A DNA stretch of 33,355 nucleotides from Pseudomonadota bacterium (GCA_027487795.1 JAIYCX010000057.1:1-33355); one strand, 5' to 3'. Positions 24,558 through 31,910 are shown, counted from the stretch's first letter. The notes: generated by a model from the letters alone, not told the origin. Numbers and translations are program-made.

Positions 24558-24729
24558 ATATTAGGGAGTTTCTGCTTACCTGGAAATTATGCCATAACCA
24601 CAGGCAGATCTAAGTTTTCTTTACTTCGTCTTTCTATTCCTCTTCCTTCCTCGAGCATTTTCTTCCTGTTTAACCTCTCTTTCAGAACATACAGTAACAG
24701 CCTAAGCCTAAAAAACATTCCTCTCTCAT

Positions 24730-24945
24730 CTAGTCAACCGTATCTACAGTTTGATTAACCCCTCTCTTAATTGCTCGACCTGTTCCAGTCACAGCATCCG
24801 AAACTCCGTTCCCTACTCCTTCGACGACCTCACCTGCTCCATCTCCGACAGAACCAACGGCATCACCTGTAGCTCGAAACATTGGGCATCCGGAAAGGAA
24901 TGATATTAGCAAGAATGGTAGGACTAGTTTGATTGTATTTTTCAT
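24730..24945 (-). CDS. Small glycine-rich lipoprotein, entericidin-like
   Basis: 71 residues. There is a short signal peptide with lipobox FLSGC, the lipidated Cys being residue 20. The mature peptide is a series of GD-AV-GS-VGD-GAG-EVV-EGVG repeats (RATGDAVGSVGDGAGEVVEG), which can form an amphipathic helix with glycine-zipper spacing, followed by a basic tail (GRAIKRGVNQTVD). It resembles the small bacterial entericidin-like lipoproteins in size and style, but not enough for a firm name. Likely anchored in the outer or inner membrane. Confidence 0.75.
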   Translation of the reverse strand: MKNTIKLVLPFLLISFLSGCPMFRATGDAVGSVGDGAGEVVEGVGNGVSDAVTGTGRAIKRGVNQTVDTVD

Positions 24946-25222
24946 GGCTTGACTTAGCTTGAATTATAATTTGTTAGTATGACTAGAAACATACTCTTAT
25001 TATCAGCAAGCCTGCATTCACATATCCTAATGAGCTAAATAAACGGAGACTTACACCAAATAATTGAGAAATAACTCCCAAAATTGAAGACCTCAAGCTT
25101 TTATGTTAAATAATTTTATAGTTTTTATCCTAGCTTAACGTAAGCAAGGAGCAAGTTTTCGGTGAATTAGTTGGGCCCTGGTCTTTGGGACTAGGAGAAG
25201 GCTAATTAGAAGAAAGGTTTCT
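24946..25222 (+). other. Intergenic region with a structured leader before gene 25223
   Basis: No gene is seen in 24946-25164. At 25165-25207 a long stem-loop can form: AATTAG with CTAATT outside, and CCTGGTC (25177-25183) with GACTAGG (25189-25195) inside. It ends 15 bp before the ATG, with the AGAAAGG ribosome-binding site just after it, so it could control translation. No known riboswitch motif was recognised. Confidence 0.4.
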
Positions 25223-25912
25223 ATGATGCATCAAAAAGATTTTGTTTTACAGGAATTGGGAAGATTGATTGGTTTTTGGAGTGCTCTCAAAGAAGCCCTA
25301 GAAAACCAAGGAAGTTATCGGGCAGTTGATGATCTCCTTATTGCTCTTACCGATAAAGAGTTTTGCAAACTTGTCATGAAGGAGTGGGGTAGACTTACGG
25401 TAAAAATCGCTAAAAGTTTTGAGCCTCAAGCGATTTTAAAGAACCTTCGTCCTATTCAAGAACAACTTACCTCATTAGAAAAGTCTTATGATATTAGCCA
25501 AGGTATGAGTTATTCCAATATTCTTAAATCACTTTCTTGGCAGACACCCGCGCTAGGACAAGCTGTAGATTTTGAATTATGGGTACCGAGAAGAGAGATG
25601 ACAGTCGGCGAGGTTCATCGCATTCTAATGGAGCAAAGTTTTATTGCTCCTGCCACTGCAATGGACTTACTATCTTTCACTTCCCAACATGCACCAAATA
25701 CTTGGGATAGCGAGGATATCAAAGTTAATGCGGTGTATGTAACAGCATCATTGCTAAATAAGGGTGAAAATACTGTGCTTGCTGTTTATGGACCTGGGTC
25801 GAAACTTAGCTCAGACTCTAGTGCCTATTTACGACCCTATATAACAAACCAGACAGCAGGCACTTCAATTAGCACCACTACGGCCATTCTTGTCCGTAGA
25901 CTTGCAAAGTAA
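25223..25912 (+). CDS. Hypothetical soluble protein
   Basis: 229 residues, no signal peptide or membrane helix. The N-terminal half is helical (FVLQELGRLIGFWSALKEAL, AVDDLLIAL, LVMKEWGRLTVKIAKSF). The C-terminal half has mixed beta/alpha character: DFELWVPRREMTVGEVHRIL, then VNAVYVTASLLNKGENTVLA and a Ser/Thr-rich end. AAAGG precedes ATGATG, and M1 or M2 may be used. A stem-loop leader lies upstream and a clean terminator downstream, so it is a single-gene unit. Less AT-rich than the core genes. No family was recognised. Confidence 0.7.
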   Translation: MMHQKDFVLQELGRLIGFWSALKEALENQGSYRAVDDLLIALTDKEFCKLVMKEWGRLTVKIAKSFEPQAILKNLRPIQEQLTSLEKSYDISQGMSYSNILKSLSWQTPALGQAVDFELWVPRREMTVGEVHRILMEQSFIAPATAMDLLSFTSQHAPNTWDSEDIKVNAVYVTASLLNKGENTVLAVYGPGSKLSSDSSAYLRPYITNQTAGTSISTTTAILVRRLAK

Positions 25913-25942
25913 AGCGACAGAAATCATAAAGGTTTTTCAAAC

Positions 25943-25976
25943 AAAAATAGGAACTTCGAAGGGAGTTCCTATTTTT
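25943..25976 (+). terminator. Rho-independent terminator after gene 25223
   Basis: AAAAATAGGAACT (25943-25955) pairs perfectly with AGTTCCTATTTTT (25964-25976), ending in five T. It lies 30 bp after the stop. Confidence 0.92.
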
Positions 25977-26041
25977 CATAACGTAAATAGACTATTAAAT
26001 TCTATCTAGACAAAGTGCTGCTCAAGTAACACTATTTAAGA

Positions 26042-26299
26042 ATGAAAACAGAGCTACTTACTACATTAAAAAGAAAAGCTACTGAGATTATCGAGTCTTT
26101 ATCAAATGATCGTGAGCCAATCTTAATCACTAATCGTGGAAAACCTTCTGCCTATCTTATCGATGTAATAACCTTCGATAAAATGAAGGAACGTTTAGAA
26201 ATCCTAGAAGGAATCGCTCGTGGAGAAAAAGTAATTCTTGAAGATAGATCGCTTAGCCAATCACAAGCCAAAAAGAAAATATCTAGATGGCTAAAATAG
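26042..26299 (+). CDS. Phd/YefM-family antitoxin
   Basis: 85 residues. The N-terminal DNA-binding fold is shown by LKRKATEIIESL, then REPILITNRGKPSAYLIDV (24-42), with the family's [IV]-[TS]-.-.-G-.-P-.-A-[YV]-[LI] motif. The C-terminal toxin-binding tail is EILEGIARGEKVILEDRSLSQSQAKKKISRW. The stop overlaps the start of a broken RelE/ParE-type toxin by 13 bases, the classic arrangement. With the toxin dead, this antitoxin is an orphan and may protect against related toxins, such as the one at 31174. Confidence 0.88.
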   Translation: MKTELLTTLKRKATEIIESLSNDREPILITNRGKPSAYLIDVITFDKMKERLEILEGIARGEKVILEDRSLSQSQAKKKISRWLK

Positions 26300-26458
26300 T
26301 CTGGACCAAGCCTGCCTTGGATCAATTAAATTAAATAGTTACAAGGTAAAAGATATAGACAACTGACTATTCGTCCATGTAAGATCTTTTATAAATTTGA
26401 AGGATCTACTGTTTATATTTTGTATGTTAGAAGATTTGAACGTAGTGCTAATGAATGA
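26287..26458 (+). pseudogene. Broken RelE/ParE-type toxin
   Basis: ATG 26287 starts MAKIVWTKPALDQLN and hits a stop. The end of the gene is still readable in another frame as GKRYRQLTIRPCKIFYKFEG, then STVYILYVRRFERSANE and a stop at 26458. This matches the RelE/ParE C-terminal pattern R-.-.-.-Y-.-.-.-...-[IV]-.-.-.-R-.-.-R. The middle of about 40 residues is missing, so the toxin has suffered an internal deletion and cannot be active. Confidence 0.8.
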
Positions 26459-26547
26459 TTTCGAAGACTCCCAAGAGTATCTTAAAACCTCAGAATAACT
26501 AGTATTTTTTGCGAAAGTATATGATACTATAAATACTTGTTATATTT

Positions 26548-27369
26548 ATGAAAGAAAATTTCCAAACATTTTTGAAATCTTGTGTTTACATGATGCTAAA
26601 ACCAATAGCATTATTTTGTATAACAAGAGGAGTTCGCTTTCAGGATTTTATAGAAATAGCAAAAAAAGCATTTGTAGAAAACGCTCGAAACAAACTTAAC
26701 CAAGAAAATAACTTAATTAGTGTAAGTAAGCTAAGCGTAATGACCGGCATCCAAAGACCGGAAGTAAATCGAATTCTAGAAAATCCAGATACTATAAAAT
26801 CTAAAGATTTTATAGTAAAAATTATAGGGCAATGGTCTGAAGATAAAAAATTTCTATATAAAAATAAACCTAAAAAACTATCGACAGAAGGTACATTAAG
26901 CGAATTTGCTGCTTTAGTTCATATGATAAGCAAGGATTTAAATCCTCATACAGTGCGTTTTGAACTAGAAAGACTAGGTTTAGTAGAAACAAAAAATGGT
27001 CTTGCAAAGCTTATTAACCCTGTATACATCACCAATGGAGATCCCAAAAATACTTTAAGACTAGGCTCATATGACATAGAGGATTTACTTGTTTCACTTC
27101 AGGAAAATGCATTTAGCTCAAACGATGTTCCTAACCTACAAGCAAGAACTGAATACGATAACATACCTGATGAAGAGATAGATTCTGTAAGATTGTGGTT
27201 TTTAGATGCAGGCGCTCGACTCCATGAAGAGGCTAGAAAATTTTTATCAAAATTAGACAGAGATACTAATAGAACAAATAAAAAGGGAACGGGGAAAAAT
27301 AGAGTCGTTATAGGCACCTATAGCAGAGTCGAATCCCTTAGTGAAAAAGAGCCTAAAAAAGGACAATAG
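26548..27369 (+). CDS. DUF6502-family protein, probable DNA-binding regulator
   Basis: 273 residues. The N-terminus has ALFCITRGVRFQDFIEIAKKAF (about 22-43). A helix-turn-helix-like region follows with NLISVSKLSVMTGIQRPEVNRIL (about 55-77), in which VSKLSVMTGIQRPEV is the likely turn and recognition helix. This N-terminal arrangement is typical of DUF6502 proteins, found mainly in gammaproteobacteria. The remainder is alpha-helical and ends in a basic low-complexity tail. A lipoprotein gene follows 12 bp downstream, so the two are one operon. Its target is unknown; autoregulation of the pair is a guess. Confidence 0.78.
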   Translation: MKENFQTFLKSCVYMMLKPIALFCITRGVRFQDFIEIAKKAFVENARNKLNQENNLISVSKLSVMTGIQRPEVNRILENPDTIKSKDFIVKIIGQWSEDKKFLYKNKPKKLSTEGTLSEFAALVHMISKDLNPHTVRFELERLGLVETKNGLAKLINPVYITNGDPKNTLRLGSYDIEDLLVSLQENAFSSNDVPNLQARTEYDNIPDEEIDSVRLWFLDAGARLHEEARKFLSKLDRDTNRTNKKGTGKNRVVIGTYSRVESLSEKEPKKGQ

Positions 27370-27381
27370 ACAATAATAAAT

Positions 27382-28113
27382 ATGAAAAAATATATATTGC
27401 TACTTTTAATTTTATTACTTTCAAATTGTGGAGGGGGTACCTCGGGTTCTGGATTACATACTTACGAAGGTAAAATTGATTCAACTGAGGGTAACTCTTT
27501 ATCTGGAGTTAATATAACTATAGAATCAACAGGAGATTCTACTACAACCAATGATAATGGTGAATTTCTAATAGAATCAGAAGCATCAGGAGAAGAAGTT
27601 CCTTTCCTTCTCAAATCACCTACTTTTGAAAATAGGTTTATTTTAAAAGATATTCCAGAAGACAGCTCTCGTATAACCTTCGATATAACCGTAGATACAA
27701 AAAGTGATACAGTTCAAGTAAATAATGTCAGAGTAAAAGCAAGATTTGCAGGTCTCTGCGATTATTACTTTGAAAATAGAGAAATTATAAGACAGGCTAA
27801 CAGGGTACCGATCGGAACGATATGTTCTTTAAACGTAGAAGTTCTTGGGGATGGACGTCGGCTATCAAATGTACCTGTGGCGCTTCAATATGCTAGTTGT
27901 AAACCTAGGGCTGAATGGAAAACGATAAAGGCAGTTAATACTGGTGAATTAAGACATGCAGGCTCAGTAGAAATTAATTTTGAATACATAGACTCAGAAG
28001 AATATTGTAGGTATCGAATTGTTGCTCCAGTTGGAGGACATCCACAAGGGATTTACCCAATTGATACTTTTACAGAGCAAGAATACTTTAGTAGCAAGAA
28101 ACTCAAATATTAA
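27382..28113 (+). CDS. Lipoprotein with carboxypeptidase-regulatory-like domain
   Basis: 243 residues. The signal peptide has lipobox LLSNC followed by GGGTSGSG, so the mature protein begins at Cys16. Residues about 28-85 form a carboxypeptidase-regulatory-like or transthyretin-like beta-sandwich: YEGKIDS..GNSLSGVNITIES, then TTTNDNGEFLIE. The C-terminal half is beta-rich, with four further Cys residues (LCDYY, TICSL, ASCKP, EYCRY), suited to two disulfides. It is co-transcribed with the DUF6502 gene. Probably a periplasmic or surface lipoprotein; function unknown. Confidence 0.82.
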   Translation: MKKYILLLLILLLSNCGGGTSGSGLHTYEGKIDSTEGNSLSGVNITIESTGDSTTTNDNGEFLIESEASGEEVPFLLKSPTFENRFILKDIPEDSSRITFDITVDTKSDTVQVNNVRVKARFAGLCDYYFENREIIRQANRVPIGTICSLNVEVLGDGRRLSNVPVALQYASCKPRAEWKTIKAVNTGELRHAGSVEINFEYIDSEEYCRYRIVAPVGGHPQGIYPIDTFTEQEYFSSKKLKY

Positions 28114-28155
28114 GAAGTAATTTTATATTGGAAAATAAGTATAATAAGTACAAAA

Positions 28156-28186
28156 AGAGCACATGATCTTTTAAATCATATGCTCT
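28156..28186 (-). terminator. Terminator of the minus-strand lipoprotein gene
   Basis: AGAGCA..ATGAT pairs with ATCAT..TGCTCT with one mismatch. On the minus strand the stem is followed by TTTTTG. It lies between two convergent lipoprotein genes and may serve both. Confidence 0.75.
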
Positions 28187-28198
28187 ACACAATTTAAT

Positions 28199-28852
28199 TT
28201 AGTTTAGTGGCTTATCACCAGAAACTAGACAAATTCTATCAATATCATCATTGCTAGAAAATGGATCGTCAGATAATTTGATAGTCATTCTTACAACATC
28301 TGAGAATAAATCTGAATAGCCCGAAGATCCAAAACAATGTACCATCGCATTTCCATCTAAGATCCTAAACTTATCCTGAACCTTAAATGCACTACATGAA
28401 TTAGGTGGGCTCTCAGAATTTGCTACGCTAAAACTACATCCCCCAAATCCAGATCCCGCAGCAGGCCATCTATCTTTATTTTGAGAATCTCTGACTACTA
28501 TACTAAATGCCTCTGCATAATCACCGTAAAGTATTGCTCCTGCATTGTTATTACACTCTACTATAGAAGGTCTGTATCTAATACTCGAAGGGACATCCTC
28601 TACACAAAGACATCTTCTAAACCCAAACTCACCTCCACATCTTGGAGTTCCACCATTACCTCCTCTTCTAGGCTCTGCAATAATTTCCGCAATTGTCCAA
28701 GATCTTCCTTCTGGAATAGGAGCAGGTTCTTCTGGCACAGGTACAGGTACGGTTGTATCATTGTCCCCATCCGACGAACCTCCACAGGCACTCAAGATGG
28801 AAGCCATACTGAATGCAATTACAACAATAACTTTTCTAAATTCTGGCAACAT
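28199..28852 (-). CDS. Cys-rich lipoprotein
   Basis: 217 residues with AAGGAG before the ATG. The lipobox LSAC (Cys23) is followed by GGSSDGDN and a Pro/Val linker (VPVPVPEEPAPIPEG). The globular part holds eight Cys residues (PRC, RRCLC, VEC, GGC, NSC, VHC, RIC), enough for four disulfides. No family was recognised. Together with the lipoprotein at 27382 it makes a convergent pair of Cys-containing lipoproteins sharing the terminator region. Confidence 0.8.
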   Translation of the reverse strand: MLPEFRKVIVVIAFSMASILSACGGSSDGDNDTTVPVPVPEEPAPIPEGRSWTIAEIIAEPRRGGNGGTPRCGGEFGFRRCLCVEDVPSSIRYRPSIVECNNNAGAILYGDYAEAFSIVVRDSQNKDRWPAAGSGFGGCSFSVANSESPPNSCSAFKVQDKFRILDGNAMVHCFGSSGYSDLFSDVVRMTIKLSDDPFSSNDDIDRICLVSGDKPLN

Positions 28853-28961
28853 ACGATCTCCTTATTAAACTACCTTAATCAACACCGTAAAAACGATTTT
28901 TTTCGACTTAAATAAATATAAACCAAGTAAGTTCAGTTTTTATATTTCAAAAGCACTTAAG

Positions 28962-28996
28962 GTGTATAAATTATACACTCGCTTAACATTTGTCAA
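28962..28996 (-). promoter_or_regulatory. Promoter and palindromic operator of the Cys-rich lipoprotein gene
   Basis: On the minus strand TTGACA (28991-28996) and TATAAT (28970-28975) are both perfect consensus boxes, with a short 15-bp spacer. The -10 box lies inside the palindrome GTGTATAA-A-TTATACAC (28962-28978), and TAACATT-TGTC-AATGTTA (28984-29001) covers the -35. A repressor binding there would shut the promoter. The leader to the ATG is about 110 nt. Confidence 0.6.
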
Positions 28997-29038
28997 TGTT
29001 ATTTGTGTAAATAGAATATTATTATTGAAAGATGTATT

Positions 29039-29305
29039 TTAAGAAGCTTTTCTCATAAGCTCATCGATATTAACTGATTTCAAGTCTATCAAGTCACCAC
29101 TTACAAAACGATATAGAATACTGCTAACCAGAGTTTGATACGGCATCCCTAAACGCTCCGCTTCTGTTTTTAATCCTATCAGAACGGACCCATCTAATCG
29201 TAAACTTACTGGTACTTTAGTAGCTTCTTTATCAACCTTAACTTTACCAGGACGTTTCTTAAGTTTTTTTAAATTATATTCCTTCTTCATAATTTTTTCT
29301 TTCAT
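29039..29305 (-). CDS. Ribbon-helix-helix antitoxin-like protein (CopG/BrnA type), orphan
   Basis: 88 residues. A basic N-terminus (KKLKKRPGKVKVDKEA) leads to KVPVSLRLDGSVLIGLKTEA, then a helix with ERLGMPYQTLVSSILYRFVSG. The beta strand followed by two helices with G-[MI]-P-Y-Q-T-L-[VI]-S-S-[IL] is the pattern of CopG-type antitoxins of BrnT-like toxins (COG5304). No toxin gene is found before it; the adjoining 440 bp hold a repeat. Met6 is another possible start. Probably an orphaned antitoxin or a stand-alone regulator. Confidence 0.8.
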   Translation of the reverse strand: MKEKIMKKEYNLKKLKKRPGKVKVDKEATKVPVSLRLDGSVLIGLKTEAERLGMPYQTLVSSILYRFVSGDLIDLKSVNIDELMRKAS

Positions 29306-29329
29306 TCAAAGTCGCCTTTCGTAACTTTT

Positions 29330-29352
29330 AAAACTCATTTCAATTGAGTTTT
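29330..29352. promoter_or_regulatory. Inverted repeat upstream of the RHH gene, possible operator
   Basis: AAAACTCA (29330-29337) and TGAGTTTT (29345-29352) form a perfect 8-bp inverted repeat, 25 bp before the start of the ribbon-helix-helix gene. Such proteins usually repress their own promoter through sites of this kind. The link is inference. Confidence 0.45.
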
Positions 29353-29447
29353 ATTGTGTATACAAAGTCAATATATATTTATTTTAGAAAAACTCATTGG
29401 GTTATCCCTCATTGGAGACGATTTTTCAGAGAAAGTGAAAGCAAAAA

Positions 29448-29612
29448 GGCGGGGCAAGAGGTATTGAAACCTGCTTCTTCGCAGATGGCGAGGGGTGGTG
29501 TTGCGCGGGCTAGATTTCGGAAACGACCTTGCTTTGCAAGGGCTGTTCCGAAACTAGCGGTGGCCTCAGTTCGACACAAGAAGAGGCAGGTTTTAATACC
29601 TCTGGGGCGGGG
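29448..29612 (+). repeat. Family B repeat, copy 1 (165 bp)
   Basis: A GC-rich element in an AT-rich setting, matched along its whole length by the copy at 33191-33355. The ends carry AGAGGTATTGAAACCTGC and GCAGGTTTTAATACCTCT, which pair as a long imperfect stem. Inside, GCTAG-A-TTTCGGAA pairs with TTCCGAAA-CTAGC around CCTTGC-TTT-GCAAGG. It fills most of the 440-bp gap between the RHH gene and gene 29746. Open frames crossing it are artefacts. Confidence 0.93.
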
Positions 29613-29678
29613 AGAATATTTTAAATTATTATTATCCTCCTGGGTTCCTACTTCCGCACGAATGACGAAAGAGAATAA

Positions 29679-29703
29679 AAGCACTCACCAAAGGAGAGTG
29701 CTT
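29679..29703 (-). terminator. Terminator of gene 29746-29976
   Basis: AAGCACTC (29679-29686) pairs with GAGTGCTT (29696-29703). Read on the minus strand, TTATTC follows. It lies 43 bp after the stop of that gene. Confidence 0.7.
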
Positions 29704-29745
29704 AGAATAACCAAAGCTTTTTTAACCTTCTTTTTGTCAGTCTGA

Positions 29746-29976
29746 TCATGCATGATACAACAGGCAACCAGTAGCATCATAATATTTTTTCTGTAGCTCC
29801 TTTTGATACTCTAGAAGACCATCTGTATGACAACCCGCTAGCGTACCTCCTGGCTGTCTAGATCTAGATCCCACCTTATGCTTCAATATTCGACTTATTG
29901 ACTGTCTCTCGGGGATATTCCTATCTCTATCCCTAATGATCTTCGCTTTTTTATTCCTACGAATTACAACTAACAT
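29746..29976 (-). CDS. Hypothetical small basic protein
   Basis: 76 residues from ATG 29976, chosen because GGAGG lies 7 bp before it. A longer form from 30018 adds 14 residues without a ribosome-binding site. The N-terminus is strongly basic (MLVVIRRNKKAKIIRDRDR). The middle has SRSRQPGGTLAGCHTDG, and the C-terminus an amphipathic helix with YQKELQKKYYDATGC. Two Cys and one His near the end might bind a metal. No family was recognised. Confidence 0.55.
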   Translation of the reverse strand: MLVVIRRNKKAKIIRDRDRNIPERQSISRILKHKVGSRSRQPGGTLAGCHTDGLLEYQKELQKKYYDATGCLLYHA

Positions 29977-30111
29977 ATCAATACCTCCAAATAACCTTTT
30001 ATAAAGTATCCCGAACACATCTGTTCTGAGAACAAATACTTTAGATTACAAAATGCTTATAATAATAGTTAACGCATGTCAAAAGAGTCGCTAAGAGTCT
30101 AACCTAAAATT

Positions 30112-30657
30112 CTATCTATCTAATATCTTAGATTTTTCTTTGTTGTATTCTTTTTCAGTGAGTACTCCATCTTCTTTTAACTTCTTGAGTTCTCTTAATT
30201 TTGAACTTAGATCTAAAGATGCTGGCACTTCATTTCTTTCTGCCACTTTAGTTTGATTTTCTAAAGGAAGGTTAGAAGCTATATTTTTTTCATCTATCTC
30301 AAACATAGCTCCTGTTAAAGGATCAACCACTAAAAGTCCGATGACACCACCAAGTATAAAATTCGCCCAGTACCAGTTATCGATCGAAGCTTTCACCGGA
30401 ACTACCTGAGTAGCATAGCCTTCTTTTTCAAATTTGACATTGTATCTTGCTCTAGTGAAGTACCCATTACCGCTAGCGAGCGTTGTATTAATCGGCGTCA
30501 TACCAGAAAATCTAGGCATTCCTGAATCATCAGTAATTTCTACCTTTGCTCCTACAGGATTTGAAGTAATCATTACTGGGTATTTAGAATCACTTACGAT
30601 CGTAGCACATGAGCTTAAAAGCATTGAGATTGATAAAGTTAATATTAGATTTTTCAT
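30112..30657 (-). CDS. Lipoprotein with PEGA-like domain and C-terminal SHOCT domain
   Basis: 181 residues. The signal peptide has lipobox LLSSC (Cys17). Residues about 28-82 form a PEGA-like beta domain: VMITSNPVGAKVEI, GMTPINTTL, NVKFEKEGYATQVVPVKA. A hydrophobic stretch (NFILGGVIGLLVVDPLTGAMF) follows. The last 30 residues are a SHOCT domain (LRELKKLKEDGVLTEKEYNKEKSKIL), a short oligomerisation module. The overall plan is common in Gram-negative lipoproteins of unknown function. Monocistronic as far as can be seen. Confidence 0.88.
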   Translation of the reverse strand: MKNLILTLSISMLLSSCATIVSDSKYPVMITSNPVGAKVEITDDSGMPRFSGMTPINTTLASGNGYFTRARYNVKFEKEGYATQVVPVKASIDNWYWANFILGGVIGLLVVDPLTGAMFEIDEKNIASNLPLENQTKVAERNEVPASLDLSSKLRELKKLKEDGVLTEKEYNKEKSKILDR

Positions 30658-30804
30658 ATAGTTTTGTTTTGTTAATTTATTTTTAAATACCTAAAAAGGA
30701 CTTCCCATCTAGTTATCGCTAAATTAAATAAAAATTTTCAGTTTTGGTTGTTTTTTTAGGGTGGGGTTTCGGAGATGTAAATTTATTACAATTTAATTTT
30801 CAAC

Positions 30805-30833
30805 TTGATAATAGGTACTAAATATAGTACTAT
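30805..30833 (+). promoter_or_regulatory. Promoter and operator of the phd-parE operon
   Basis: TTGATA (30805-30810), 17 bp, TACTAT (30828-30833). The inverted repeat GTACTA-AATA-TAGTAC (30815-30830) lies between and over the boxes, and another AAGTACC follows at 30838-30844. This is where a Phd-type antitoxin or toxin-antitoxin complex would bind to repress its own operon. Confidence 0.6.
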
Positions 30834-30863
30834 TCTAAGTACCACTGAAAACATTTCAAGCTC

Positions 30864-31136
30864 ATGAAACTAACTGAAAACATAAGACCGATAACCTATC
30901 TAAAAACAAATTCAGCAGATTTAGTTGGTGAAGTTAACGAAAGCAAGAAACCAATTTTCATCACTCAAAATGGCGAAGCTAAGGCAGTAATTCAAGATTT
31001 GAGCATGTATCAACAACAGCAAGATCAATTGATGATGTTAAAAGCAATTGCCTTAGGTGAAAACGAAATAAAAAGTAATAAAACTTTAAAACAAAGCGAA
31101 GTTTTCACTAAACTAGAGTCTAAGTATAAATTATAA
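30864..31136 (+). CDS. Phd/YefM-family antitoxin
   Basis: 90 residues. ENIRPITYLKTNSADLVGEV and then KKPIFITQNGEAKAVIQDL (28-46) show the family fold and the I-T-.-.-G-.-A-.-A-V motif. The C-terminal tail has LMMLKAIALGENEIKSNKTLKQSEVF, which would wrap the toxin. It lies 37 bp upstream of a complete ParE-type toxin and behind a promoter with an operator-like palindrome, so it is likely the DNA-binding and neutralising half of a working module. Confidence 0.9.
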   Translation: MKLTENIRPITYLKTNSADLVGEVNESKKPIFITQNGEAKAVIQDLSMYQQQQDQLMMLKAIALGENEIKSNKTLKQSEVFTKLESKYKL

Positions 31137-31173
31137 GATCTTATTTTAGTAACTTACTATTTTAAAATACATA

Positions 31174-31500
31174 GTGAAAAAATATAATATATTATGGACT
31201 AAACAAGCTGCGTTAGATCTAGAAGAAATTTATGAATACATATATTTAGACAAACCTAATACCGCGCAAAAAATTCTAAATAAAATTAAAACAAGCTGCA
31301 CAACTCTTAAAAGCAATCCCGAAAAGAATCGAATCATTCCCGAAATAAGAGAAATAGGTCTTCTAGATTATAGAGAGCTAATTGTAGCTCCATATAGAAT
31401 TCTTTATAAGTTAACAAAGAATGAGATTTATATTTTTGCCGTAGTTGATGGAAGGCGCGATATGGAAAGCTTCTTATTTAATAGAATTATTAGAAGTTAA
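31174..31500 (+). CDS. ParE/RelE-family toxin
   Basis: 108 residues with a GTG start at 31174. The fold markers are ILWTKQAALDLEEIYEYI (6-23), the helix NTAQKILNKIKTSCTTLKSNP, and the core strands YRELIVAPYRILYKL and EIYIFAVVDGRRDME. The R-E-L-.-.-.-.-Y-R-.-.-Y and D-G-R-R-D motifs are typical of ParE-like plasmid-stabilisation toxins, which act on DNA gyrase; RelE-like mRNA cleavage cannot be excluded. The length is normal. Partner antitoxin directly upstream. Confidence 0.9.
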   Translation: MKKYNILWTKQAALDLEEIYEYIYLDKPNTAQKILNKIKTSCTTLKSNPEKNRIIPEIREIGLLDYRELIVAPYRILYKLTKNEIYIFAVVDGRRDMESFLFNRIIRS

Positions 31501-31557
31501 GAAATAGTTTGTACTCACTAGTAATATCTATCTCATATTAATTTAAGACATAAATAT

Positions 31558-31910
31558 ATGACACAGAAGACAACAAAAATTAAAAACACAACAAAAAGAA
31601 AGCCAACGAGTCCAGGAGAGATACTTTCAGTGGAGTTTTTACTACCCTTAGGTATTTCTCAAACAGAATTAGCAAAACACATAAAGTGTGATGTTAAAGT
31701 TATAAATAGACTTATCAATGAGCATACAGCACTAACAGCAAAAATGGCTATTAAACTAGCTGCCACATTAATACCACAGCTGAGTTCTGGTTAAATGCAC
31801 AAAAAGCAGTTGATTTATATAAAGCTAACTTAGGTCTTAAAAATATTGCGCTGCCTAAATGTATCAACAAGAAGACTAAATTAAAACTTGTAGGGAGTAA
31901 GGTGGCTTAA
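31558..31910 (+). pseudogene. HigA-family XRE antitoxin, frameshifted
   Basis: The first frame (31558-31794, 78 residues) has SPGEILSVEFLLPLGISQTE, then LAKHIKCDVKVINRLINEH and LTAKMAIKLAATL, the standard HigA helix-turn-helix. It then reads IPQLSSG and stops. In the next frame the expected continuation is found: NTTAEFWLNAQKAVDLYKAN to a stop at 31910. One T seems lost near 31773. The truncated product keeps the DNA-binding domain, so it may still act as a repressor. No HigB toxin is adjacent; the ParE gene 58 bp upstream already has its own antitoxin. Confidence 0.85.

Noticed and set aside
29344..29745. 133-codon plus-strand frame and 91-codon minus-strand frame
   Set aside because: Both are made by the GC-rich family B repeat. 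The same pseudo-frames recur at 33091-33300.
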